A DNA stretch of 64,000 nt, from contig JBLDXI010000029.1 in NCBI GenBank assembly GCA_047495785.1, positions 1,426,001-1,490,000 on the forward strand, given 5' to 3'. This document shows positions 10,395-19,852 of this stretch, piece after piece (the first letter of the stretch is position 1; every line of letters begins with the position of its first letter). Under the pieces are notes generated by a model. It ran no database searches, was not told the origin of the DNA, and was given only the letters and a program-made list of their open reading frames with translations. Origin of the DNA: Lepidodermella squamata. Taxonomy: Eukaryota > Gastrotricha. A program made the translations under genes and the position numbers.

Positions 10395-11964
10395 TCAGCG
10401 TGCAAAGATCCTGATAAAGTCTTTCGCGAATAAGGAGAAGTCGAGTCTAAGAAGTTGTAGATGACAGGACTGAATTCCTTCGGTAGCCGTAATTGGGTGC
10501 AGAGGTTGATTTCGGACACAATTTTCGAGGCTAATTAAAAAACGTGCAGTTGCGTATGTCCAAAATGAAATTAACTTCTACTCAAGTTGTGCATTTCATC
10601 CATTGCGCATACGCCGCAAAAATCACGTTCTGGCTCTCAGCAGGTCACAATAATCAGCTGGCGACTTACTGTTAGATTGCTGAACGAGTTCTAGTTGTTT
10701 GAAGGCTCGGAATTTGACCACATTTGACCACAGATTTTTCAGATTTCAGGACCGAAAGCAATTCACGGCAGGGTGCGATCGTGGATCCTGGAGCTACCAA
10801 GGGGTGGAAAAAATGTCTGCTGTATTTGCCAAAATGAAGAGTCTTTCCAAATAAAAAGCGGGCGGAAACAGGAAATTTTGAAGAGTGGCCACTAAAACAC
10901 GCTCCGAAACCTCTCAAAATTAATGAAACAGTGAGAAAGATTTGGCCGGGCCGGGCCAGACAACAAATGTTCGGCTGTACAAGCTGTACAGGAATAAGAT
11001 GTTTTCCAAGGTCTATCCAATGGTATAAGATTCATTTCATTTTAAAAACGCCTTATAATTGCCGTAATAATTGGAAATGGAAAGACATTTTATTGTGTTA
11101 CACTCATAAGATGAACCAGCCATAGGAATACTTTTACTATCATTTCTTGTTCGCATTCGACCATAATTATATAAAGCTGTTTGCAACGTTCAGAAGCATG
11201 ATTATTGATACATGATGTCGTACTTGTAACTAGGCGCATAATATTGACATTGAGAGTTTTTGAGAGATACCCCGTGATGGATCCAAGTCATCGATTCCTG
11301 AAAAACATTTTACGACTCAAGCTTTCATAAATTCGGCACAGATAACTCAAAAGTTCCGCAAAATCATTTCGGATCGCGACTGTTTTGGATGAGACATTCT
11401 CTGTGGGCGTCAAGTCGAGTTTCCCTGTTGACGGCACGTTATTGACCTAATTCCGAGCTAAGAAAGAACGATTTCTGATAAAGCCTTTTTACAGGATGAT
11501 GACATCAAACCTCAAATCCTGTAAAATGCCATTTTAAAAAAATGAGAATATTAAATAAAAATTTCGGACAGATTTCCTCTCCAACCCCATTCTAGCAAAA
11601 ATTTGAGCGAAGTTTACCTATCGACTAGACCTATCAACTGGTGAAATTTCCTCATGGCTATGAAGATAATGCGATGAACATTTTTTCACGGATACGTTAT
11701 GTTGAGCGATATTTCATTACAGCAAACTCAAGCTGGAAATCTTGTCCAGTTTAAACCTTTAAACCTTACAACGATCCTCCAAGTGATTCTTGAGATTTTT
11801 GTAAGGCTATAATCATCTTGAAGTTCAGGTATGAAATTTTGGCTGTAAACTGAATTTATTCAATCAAAGCCGTCTATATTTAATAAATAAATTTAATAAG
11901 TAAGAGCGTTGCAGTAACTAAATTAGCGTTTTAGCAGATACATAAGATTGTTTTCCACTTTAAA
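10395..11964. other. Intergenic between R2 and R3
   Basis: About 1.57 kb without a supported gene. It holds the R2 copy of the shared 13-bp upstream motif (10524-10536). No repeat family member was recognised. Confidence 0.5.
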
Positions 11965-14226
11965 CTAGAAGCCAGCTTCAGAACTATTCAGTTTGCTGCT
12001 CCAATTTGACCGGATGTGTAGAAAGCTGTTGGCCGCAATGATAATAAGCATTATCAAGGATAAAATGATGTCGTAGCTGAAGTTGGGCGCCAAAATGTAC
12101 CCGATAACGACAGCAGCTATGAAAAGAGAAGAAGTTAACAAACCGGACAGTTTCGCTGCTTTCATTTCTGGGTACCTTGCCGCAAACCGCTGATTTGCTC
12201 GCATTTTCAGAACGCTAACGATTATTAACGCTATAACAAGCGAATGCAGAGTTATCAGAGCACTAAGCCATTTGCCTATCCATTTCGATGAGCATGTAGT
12301 CACCTCTTCATAAACGTAGGTATCCAACTCTGCGACGTACAGCCCAGGCAATCTCAGAGATGTGTGACAATAAACGGGGTCCATGATTAGCCACATCAGG
12401 GCGACTAAGAAATTCGCCAAGGCGAAAACAGACGTAGTCAAAATATCCAATTTGATTTTGACTTTAAACTGCACATGAACGGTTTTCGAAGCTGAGGAAC
12501 TGTAGCTACTTGTACTTACTGGATACGTTCGCCGGCTTTTGGAGCTTAAACTATTCAAGAATACGTTCATTTGTGTTAATCTTGATAGGGTGCCTCCTGA
12601 TAGAAATGAAACCCCAATAGCCGTAGAAATAAATGTCAGAATGCAATCGGAGTTTGTTCGCATTCTAGCTTCCGTCGAGATCAAACAGGCCGATAAAGCC
12701 AGAAATATGCAACTTGAAACCTGGTTGAAATGACTCCAGTCGACATAAACTCCCTCTTTCTTTACGACTATCATGGTTTTCATGTTAAGAAGAATTTCGC
12801 AACTTGAAATAACAGCGACGATGATAAACCAGGCCAGTGGTACTTGCTGTGTTATCAAGCTTGAGCTTGGTGAGTCAGTTGGCATATCTTTACGACTCAT
12901 GGCATTCAACTCGACAAAACTAAAAGATCTCGGATCTGTTATATTGGTAGCATTTTGTTGGAGGGATGAGCGATATCTGACCACCAAGCCTTTACCTCGA
13001 TGCCAGTTCATTATCACCTGAGGCTCGTAATCCCACTCTAACCGCTTCGAGTAGCGAAAACTTCCGTATCTCAGTCCCCTGAAATCGACCCGACTTGCTG
13101 AAAAATTCGCTATTTTCATAACAAGTTCCGGTTGTTTCGCATAGTCGCGAAGGGTCAAGTTCATAAGTTTTAGCTGTCGCTCAGTTTCATTAAGGACGAC
13201 GAGGCTCTCTAGAGCAGCGTCATAGCAAGAATATTGAAAAACATCCCCTTCTCGTGGAGCGATTCCAGATCGTTGGAGCATCATCTCATCGAACGATGCC
13301 AAACTATTTCCGAGCTCATCAAAGCCAGAAGAAGTCGTTGGATTAGTAGCTCCAATTAACAGTAATGACTGTAGTTGCTCAAGATAGATGCTTTGGTTGC
13401 AACCTGGCGGATACAACTCGTCAGGCTTAGGTTCTAGAAATGCTATCGCCGACGCTAAGAACATGTACCTAGACCCACTGAGTCCGTTTCTATGCGCCAT
13501 GCAAAGAAAATTAAGAGTCAGCCTGCCATCGGCTCCTTCAACCGTGAATATCCGAATTTCTTCCCGTTTAAAGGATAACATCTTCTCATCAGAAATATCA
13601 ATGAATGCTTCAAATCGTTGAACCTTAATTCCTGCGGCCACGGCAATGTCATAGAAGAATATCCCCGTTTCAACGGAGAGACTGTTAGCCAAATCCATGA
13701 CTATGGCTAGTTTGCGCCAAGGAGTGAGTCTCTTGATGAAATGAAGGCGAACAATCAGACCAAGTTCAGCTGGACCTCGAACACGGTACATATTCGGGTA
13801 CAGATTTCGTTTAGCTGTTTGAACTGGAGATGTGCAGGATCCTGCGATCATCACCATGTTCATATAATGAGCGATCGAACCCCAAGCCTTGCAACCGGGC
13901 GTTGCAATAGAACCAACCGTAATCGGGGCAATGTAGCTGCTATTCTGTCCTGAATAAGGTAGCTTTTCCCGGAGAAAATTCACACCGGCCGCGGCCGCCC
14001 TGGCGGTTTGAGGATCGTCGTCTCGTATGTCGAAGTCGATTTGGTATCCAGGGAGTAGATTTTGCGAGTTTGCCACTTCGCCAACATATTTCACTGCCAA
14101 GCGACACCTTTCGAAAGTCGGGGGATATTGTGCTAAAATTACCAACCGGTCAAGAACCGCAGCGGCAGTGAATTCGAAAACAATTAGTAGCAAAAAGGAC
14201 AATCGCAGATTCTGTAATGCTAGCAT
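11965..14226 (-). CDS. R3: GABA-B-like class C GPCR (753 aa)
   Basis: Intron-less receptor with a signal peptide (1-22), ligand domain to about residue 450 and seven membrane segments from about 462 to 735. The signature GCKAWGSIAHYMNMVMIAG is near residue 108. TM3-top Cys (NSDCILTF) and loop-2 Cys (VTTCSSKW) are present. The TM3-TM4 loop is Ser-rich (YPVSTSSYSSSASK), which might be phosphorylated. It is the closest relative of R1 in both coding and upstream sequence, and lies directly downstream of Xc on the same strand, as R1 lies downstream of Xa. The cytoplasmic tail is short (about 20 residues). Ligand unknown. Confidence 0.92.
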   Translation of the reverse strand: MLALQNLRLSFLLLIVFEFTAAAVLDRLVILAQYPPTFERCRLAVKYVGEVANSQNLLPGYQIDFDIRDDDPQTARAAAAGVNFLREKLPYSGQNSSYIAPITVGSIATPGCKAWGSIAHYMNMVMIAGSCTSPVQTAKRNLYPNMYRVRGPAELGLIVRLHFIKRLTPWRKLAIVMDLANSLSVETGIFFYDIAVAAGIKVQRFEAFIDISDEKMLSFKREEIRIFTVEGADGRLTLNFLCMAHRNGLSGSRYMFLASAIAFLEPKPDELYPPGCNQSIYLEQLQSLLLIGATNPTTSSGFDELGNSLASFDEMMLQRSGIAPREGDVFQYSCYDAALESLVVLNETERQLKLMNLTLRDYAKQPELVMKIANFSASRVDFRGLRYGSFRYSKRLEWDYEPQVIMNWHRGKGLVVRYRSSLQQNATNITDPRSFSFVELNAMSRKDMPTDSPSSSLITQQVPLAWFIIVAVISSCEILLNMKTMIVVKKEGVYVDWSHFNQVSSCIFLALSACLISTEARMRTNSDCILTFISTAIGVSFLSGGTLSRLTQMNVFLNSLSSKSRRTYPVSTSSYSSSASKTVHVQFKVKIKLDILTTSVFALANFLVALMWLIMDPVYCHTSLRLPGLYVAELDTYVYEEVTTCSSKWIGKWLSALITLHSLVIALIIVSVLKMRANQRFAARYPEMKAAKLSGLLTSSLFIAAVVIGYILAPNFSYDIILSLIMLIIIAANSFLHIRSNWSSKLNSSEAGF

Positions 14227-14673
14227 ATTCGCTCAAGATTTGCGGAGTGAAAGAAGCCGTCCTTAATTCGTCAGCTCTTAAATTTGATTTGCTCGGAGCG
14301 TCTGTTCGAGGCTAATTCTCAATTTGCCAAAGCGTGGTTTACGGGCGGAATGCTCAAGCGCGTGGAGGGCAGAATTTTCCAAAGGAACAGCACGACTTCA
14401 TGTATATAATTGGCTGGAAGCGTGTGTTGGAAATCAAGCTACGCCACTATATAGTTCTGATTATCCAAGGAATGTAGCAGGTAGAGCTTTTCATTGACCT
14501 CAGGCAGAAATTTAGTGATTAACACTCATCTGCTACTGAGTTCATGCTTTTCAATTTTCAACCCACTCATCAAAAAACTTTAGTTCGAAACTCCAGAATT
14601 TATTGTTTATTTGCCAACTAAAACGGATAATCAATTTTTGCGGACAAGGGAGAGAATTCCAACGGTTACAAAA
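14227..14673. other. R3 upstream / Xc downstream spacer
   Basis: 447 bp of non-coding sequence homologous to the interval between R1 and Xa, minus the 1.49-kb transposon. It contains the shared motif at 14305-14317 and the unoccupied transposon target region. Confidence 0.6.
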
Positions 14674-15972
14674 CTACTTCAAATCAGCGAACCGAACTAG
14701 TTTTATCAGTTTCGTCACTTCAAATCTACGCTGGAGCAGTCGAGTAAATTCAATAGGAAGAGATTGAACCAGATTCCCAAGCACCATTGAAGTTGCAGCG
14801 AGAGCCAAACATTTCTCCTTCTGAAGATCTGTCTCACAGTCGAGAATTTGAAACAGATTCAATAAGATGAAACCGTATTCGCGCCGCGTAATGATGGTGC
14901 GAATGCTTGCTTTCGAAAGCAGGCCAGTTTTCGGGTGGCTCATCGCAGCGACGGCAATCAGTAAGTTGCAAGTATTACGCAGGTCGTAGGTCAGGTGAGC
15001 ATCGCGTTGCCCGACTCTTTCAATAATAACCCTAAAAATTCTCTTCGAAGCTGCTGACTCATGAAGTAACTTTCGGGTTTCGTTGACCTTGCAAACCTCT
15101 TTCAGTGCCATAGCGACCAAACGAATGACAAGATTGTCAACTCCAGATGGAACTCGACCGCCAACCTCGAATTCAACAGCTTCACGGGGCCGGTCAGCTG
15201 CAATGAATTGGATAAGGAATTCGACCATATCAGAACGTCCTATCGCTTCGATAAATTCAAGAGGGGTAATGCTCCCGAGGTAGAAAGACTTCGGCTTGAT
15301 AGCATTACTAATCGAAGCAGCGGCCATGAGAACATAAATCACCTCCATAGTTTCCTTCGGCCCATGAGCGAAAAATGTTCTCAAAAATTCGTCGAAGAAT
15401 ACCTTGACGAAGTCGGCGTCAGACGTCAGAATTTTGTAGGAATTTCGAAAAACAGGCCAGTCGACGCAGATACTTTTGGCGTAGAAGTGAATCAGAAACG
15501 CCCCGACGCAGTAAAGTTTGTGGTCTTGTGGCACCTTGCTCATGTAATAAGTCAATTTTCTGCCGTAATAAGCATAAAATCCGGGAATCGATAGCAGGTA
15601 TTTACCAATCAAGTCGTAGCGCTTAGATTCAACCAAAGTTTTCAGGATCGGTGACGTCACTCTTCTGTCAACCGCGAGAACTTTATCAGTATCGAAGCCT
15701 TTCATGCCGATTTTGTCGCGCATCTCCATAGCATGCGAGAAGACGAAGTTATCGAGCATGATAATCTCGCGGATTTCTTCATGCCAGCTGCTTATCTCGA
15801 GTGTATTGTTGAACAATTTGCTGGGGTCAAACCTTCTCAACTGGAAATATTGCCACTTCATGATGTCTTCCATAGTTGGCGGAGGTTCGTTTTTATTTCT
15901 GTGGACAGATCTCAAAAGAGCATTCATTGTTCCGGATAGAATGTAAAATGTATATAAGCCTAAAATAAACAA
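14674..15972 (-). CDS. Xc: intact member of an unrecognised helical family (432 aa)
   Basis: Single-exon open frame, no known domain recognised. It has the family features: NNTLEISSW with the conserved Trp, then KRYDLIGKYLLS at about residues 134-145. A long region of amphipathic helical segments follows (for example LTYDLRNTCNLLIAVAA), resembling armadillo/HEAT-type repeats in texture only. The first 15 residues are hydrophobic (MFILGLYTFYILSG). An internal Met (MNALLRSVHR, codon at 15925-15927) is an equally plausible start, because Xa and Xd have no hydrophobic N-terminus. It lies between R3 and Xd on the same strand. Reading-frame conservation among paralogues supports a real protein; the function is unknown. 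Confidence 0.8.
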   Translation of the reverse strand: MFILGLYTFYILSGTMNALLRSVHRNKNEPPPTMEDIMKWQYFQLRRFDPSKLFNNTLEISSWHEEIREIIMLDNFVFSHAMEMRDKIGMKGFDTDKVLAVDRRVTSPILKTLVESKRYDLIGKYLLSIPGFYAYYGRKLTYYMSKVPQDHKLYCVGAFLIHFYAKSICVDWPVFRNSYKILTSDADFVKVFFDEFLRTFFAHGPKETMEVIYVLMAAASISNAIKPKSFYLGSITPLEFIEAIGRSDMVEFLIQFIAADRPREAVEFEVGGRVPSGVDNLVIRLVAMALKEVCKVNETRKLLHESAASKRIFRVIIERVGQRDAHLTYDLRNTCNLLIAVAAMSHPKTGLLSKASIRTIITRREYGFILLNLFQILDCETDLQKEKCLALAATSMVLGNLVQSLPIEFTRLLQRRFEVTKLIKLVRFADLK

Positions 15973-16014
15973 TTAAAATACAAATAATGATGGATATTGG
16001 CTGGTTTAAGATAT

Positions 16015-16213
16015 CGTTAGCGTCGTTGGATGGAAGAATTCGGATTTAGGCTTGTTTAAGTAGGTTACACAACTAAAGGTGACATGAATAAAGGTCATTT
16101 GTTTCACCTCTCCATTCACGCACCACGCACAAAGGCCACTTTTTGATCGTCACCGTTCACTTTGAAACAGGCATTAACAAGCCTAAACCTGAGTTATTCA
16201 ACGTCACTAACGA
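16015..16213. mobile_element. MITE-B copy 2 (about 199 bp)
   Basis: Ends begin CGTTAG[CT]G[TA]CGTTG and are inverted; inner TIR parts (ATTTAGGCTTGTT against AACAAGCCTAAA) also match copy 1 at 5128-5310. ATAT flanks both sides (16011-16014 and 16214-16217), either a target duplication or a TIR extension. Confidence 0.65.
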
Positions 16214-16257
16214 TATGAATAGAATAATTAACATATAATACGGTCACTTGAGAAAAT

Positions 16258-16470
16258 AAGCTCGATTCCGGGCACATATTAGTTTCGACCTACCCACGAA
16301 CGCAGGTTGCACAATCAAAGGGCAAAAGTGGACTGACTTCTAACAATATGTTGGCCGCGCGCGCTGAGGTCAAAGGATTACCTTCGAATATCGCGGAGGT
16401 TTTTACGCTAAAAAATAATTTACTCGAATAGGTATGGGGGTTCTCGCGCGAAAACGCGAAATACGCGCGC
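16258..16470. repeat. Dispersed repeat, copy 1
   Basis: Shares the start GCTC[GA]ATTCCGGGC and CATATTAGTT, and the block GGTTTTTAC followed by the TCGAATAG region, with 30725-30940. Boundaries are approximate. Type unknown. Confidence 0.45.
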
Positions 16471-17778
16471 GTTAAATTGTGTGCGCAAGTTGATATCACG
16501 CGCACTCGCCTCTCGAAAGTAAAAATGCGCCGATTCCTGCGGTGGTTTTGCGGTACTTCGGCCGGTAGATTTACGGTACTACTGCCGCGGACTAAAAATA
16601 GAAAAAATAGAAAAAGAAATTTGACTTCTACCCCGGTTGAAAGAACCAAAATTTAAGCCAAGCAAACATTACCGATAGCCGGCTAAATTCTCTTCATTCC
16701 AAATTGAATCTCATTGCGAAAGGTCGCGGTGAAATTCGCCAAAAATGGCCAAATCGCGACATTTTGGCAAACTTTCCTGTGGATTGTGGACGAACGGACC
16801 ATCCCCGGCGTTAAGGTCGGATAGTGTTGGATAGCCGGGTTGATTAGCTATAAGATACACGCGGCTCAACTTGCGCCAGCTTGAATCTCATTGCGAAATG
16901 TCGCGTTGAAAACGTTGATTTTTTATCGCATTCTGTCTTATATATTTGTTATTCGTTATTCTAAAAAAATGTATTGCTATCATAGTTGTTTACGTTTTAT
17001 TACTTATTAATGGCAGTGCTCGGCCACGTGGTCATATTATAACCTCATTCATAATGCCACTTACGCTGGAGAAATGAGTAATAATCGCGTATTGCACTCA
17101 TAATAAATGAAAATCAGGTCATTGCGGCCTCTTTTAATTTTCAACCGAAATTGTTGGCTGAAATTAAGAAGTTAAGAGGTACTTTTTCGGTAGAAATTCC
17201 GAAAAACTACGAAAATATTCGTATTAAGCGCTTTCTCGTTCCCCTTTTTCACGCGAGAAACCTAATTCGGCAGTTCAGCGAGTTGTCTGAATTATTTTTT
17301 GGTATAAATACCGCCTGAAAAATCAATAATAGTCCTTTGGCATTACCGCGCGCGACCTTGAAAAGTATACAAATGCTCGACTTAGCGCTCGCGCAATCTT
17401 TTTACTCTTCAACCGACGCTTGGGGGCCGGATGAAACTAATATAGGCTCGGAATTAAGCAGAAAATAAGAGGTATGAACAGGATTCATTGTGCACGCACG
17501 TCCCGTGCAGAGAACAATTGCACCTCAGTTTGTTTCTCCTGCTGCCCTATGCTGTTCGTTCGGGCTTCATGGGCATCAATCATCTACCCAGGATTTTCGT
17601 TAGAAAATCGTAAAAACCGATTAGCACACCCTAACCCGGGGTACTACCCCAATTTTTCAAAAATTTTGAAATTTTGAAATTTTAAATTGTAAAATCACGT
17701 ACCTTTGAACCTGCTTATTAGATTCATCACTCACAGCAAATTAAAATATTGCTCTCTTTTATTTGCGGAGGAGAAACA

Positions 17779-19065
17779 TTAGCGCAGTTTTATTTTCAGG
17801 ATTTTTACAAGGTTCAGTCGACGAGCGTTTTTCTTGACATTCTCAGCGGCTTCCGGCCCGTAGGATGTAATCAACCGACTGAGAACAATCGCAGACGCCA
17901 TGGCCGCAATAAGCCGCTCATCCGAAGATAAATCGACCATCAGGTGCTGTAGCTTTATCATCAGCATATCAAACCCATCCGATCCTATGCCGATCATCAC
18001 CTCCTTGGGACTCAGTGGACTTTTAGTTTTGTCGATGAGAGATCCTAGAATCAGTAGCAAATTCGAGGTTAGATTCAAATTCTTCGTTAAACTTGAGTCG
18101 ATAAGGATCGTCGAGACCACGTTCAGTAGCTCTCTAGGAGACTTGGAGCACATCAACTGAACCGAATCGGATTGGGATTTTGTCGCTTGCCTGATCGCAA
18201 GGGCAAGAACTCGAGCGATGTTGTTGCTAGCTTCTCGATAGGCAGGCCCCAATTTCGGACTATCAACCTTTTCAATGCGCTCGCCGGATAGAAAAGAAGA
18301 CAGGATCGGCTTGTTGTGCGATGAGGTAACGCTTTCCATGAATTGTCGTGCTGTGAATTTGCCCATCATGAAAAATTTCGGCGAGCTGATTGCCGAAAAA
18401 TTAGCCGTAGCCATCAGAGTCGCTTCAACAGGTATGCCGGGGACGAAGTCATCCTGCAATACCAAGGAGGCAAATTCGAAGAAAGGATTTGTGAAAATTC
18501 GATCCTTGGCCAACTTTTCATAGCTTGGCCCGTAATCCGGATGTCTAATAGACAGACTGTTGGCAATCAAAGATGCTATCCAAGCGTAACTTTTGAGACC
18601 TTCGCCATGTTTTTTGACCACCTTGGCTAGGAATAACAGCTTCTTTGCATAGTGTGTGTAGAACATCGGAAAGGAAATGAAGTAACGACCGATCAAGTCG
18701 TATCGGTCAGCAGCGACAAGCTTCTCAAAAATTCGGCTGAAAATCAGGAGATCGACCGGTGTTCGCATGAGCTTTTCGAATGTTTCGTAACCCACACTTC
18801 GAACTGTAGCAATTGTTGAGAAAATCATCCTATCTCTTGCGATAATGCCGTCGAACATCAGCGCCCTCCAAGCTTTAGGGTCCATTGTACCATTGAGAAC
18901 GGCCGAGACTGTTTCGTCTTTGTTGATTGTTTTGAAATCGCGTTCGCTATCTGCCATTTGGCTGGCGGTCATAGGCTGGCTTCGATCACCGATTTCACGG
19001 GCAACTTCTTTGTGCATGTAACGCAAAACTTCGTCCAGACCCTCGTCATCGATGTCCGAATCCAT
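17779..19065 (-). CDS. Xd: intact member of the RYDLIG-motif family (428 aa)
   Basis: Single-exon open frame. It has an acidic N-terminus (MDSDIDDEGLDEVL), NGTMDPKAW with the conserved Trp at about residue 65, DRYDLIGRYFISFP at about 123-136, then a helical body ending in a basic tail (NVKKNARRLNLVKILK). No signal peptide and no membrane anchor are evident, so it is probably cytosolic or nuclear, unlike Xb. It is diverged from Xc over most of its length but alignable at the two motifs and the spacing between them. It lies upstream of Xc on the same strand. The function is unknown. Confidence 0.8.
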   Translation of the reverse strand: MDSDIDDEGLDEVLRYMHKEVAREIGDRSQPMTASQMADSERDFKTINKDETVSAVLNGTMDPKAWRALMFDGIIARDRMIFSTIATVRSVGYETFEKLMRTPVDLLIFSRIFEKLVAADRYDLIGRYFISFPMFYTHYAKKLLFLAKVVKKHGEGLKSYAWIASLIANSLSIRHPDYGPSYEKLAKDRIFTNPFFEFASLVLQDDFVPGIPVEATLMATANFSAISSPKFFMMGKFTARQFMESVTSSHNKPILSSFLSGERIEKVDSPKLGPAYREASNNIARVLALAIRQATKSQSDSVQLMCSKSPRELLNVVSTILIDSSLTKNLNLTSNLLLILGSLIDKTKSPLSPKEVMIGIGSDGFDMLMIKLQHLMVDLSSDERLIAAMASAIVLSRLITSYGPEAAENVKKNARRLNLVKILKIKLR

Positions 19066-19852
19066 GGCGTTTTGTAAAACAAACGAAGAAGTCTAAATAG
19101 ATACAACCTTAGAAACCCCAGAAATAGTAATATTAGGCTGGTGTCGTATGACTAAAATCAATCTTTTTGCTTGGAGAATGAAAAGCACTGCTAGTGTGGC
19201 CGGAAATAGTTTGTTTTAGATAGAAAGGGCGATTGAATGCGGCGAGAATTACTCTCAGAATCATAAGTATTTACTACTACTCTATTGAGTAGATATGAAA
19301 AGAAAAAATTGTAACAAGCACGTGCGCGGTTCCAAGTCATTCACATTATTTCATAACGTTATTTTTCCTCACACAAACTCTTTGAGGCCAGATGAGGAAT
19401 TCTGCAAAATTCTCAGTGGACGAAACCGAAACACGCTGGAGGTGACATCTGGGGATTTCATCAGTCGGGAAAGAGACGAGAGGCGCTCAGCTCAAGAAGT
19501 GGTGTTGCCACCGTCAGCACTAGGACGCAGAAGAGACAAACAACAGTTCTAGTTGGGCAAGCGATAGCAATTCGGGATCAGCGGGTTGAATTCTGTATTA
19601 ATTGATGAAAGCATTAAAGGAAACACTAATTTCAATTTTCCTAATATTTAACTACCCCGTGGTGCCATGTAAACCACTGAAAATGTTGAGGCCCATCATA
19701 TACCAATATTAGGAGCCAGATGATGCTCAAGAAGAATTTGATGACACAAACGATGCAAAGGACGCATAACATTTTATTCGGATGAGATAGAAAGGATCAT
19801 TCAGTGTTCACAGAATATTTTCGCCTATCGAAATCATGAATAAGTGCCCATC
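19066..19852. other. Intergenic between Xd and the WD40 gene
   Basis: 787 bp with no supported gene or repeat. An open plus-strand frame at 19295-19552 has no recognisable features. Confidence 0.45.

Larger units (their letters stand above)
15973..17778. other. Repeat-containing intergenic region
   Basis: It holds MITE-B copy 2 (16015-16213), a dispersed repeat (16258-16470) also found near 30.7 kb, and an internal direct repeat beginning TTGAATCTCATTGCGAAA at about 16703 and with one mismatch at about 16881. A minus-strand frame at 16290-16649 overlaps the dispersed repeat and looks spurious. Confidence 0.55.

Noticed and set aside
16290-16649. 119-codon minus-strand open frame with a hydrophobic N-terminus
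   Set aside because: It overlaps the dispersed repeat also found at 30.7 kb, where the frame is not conserved; no homology or paralogue support.
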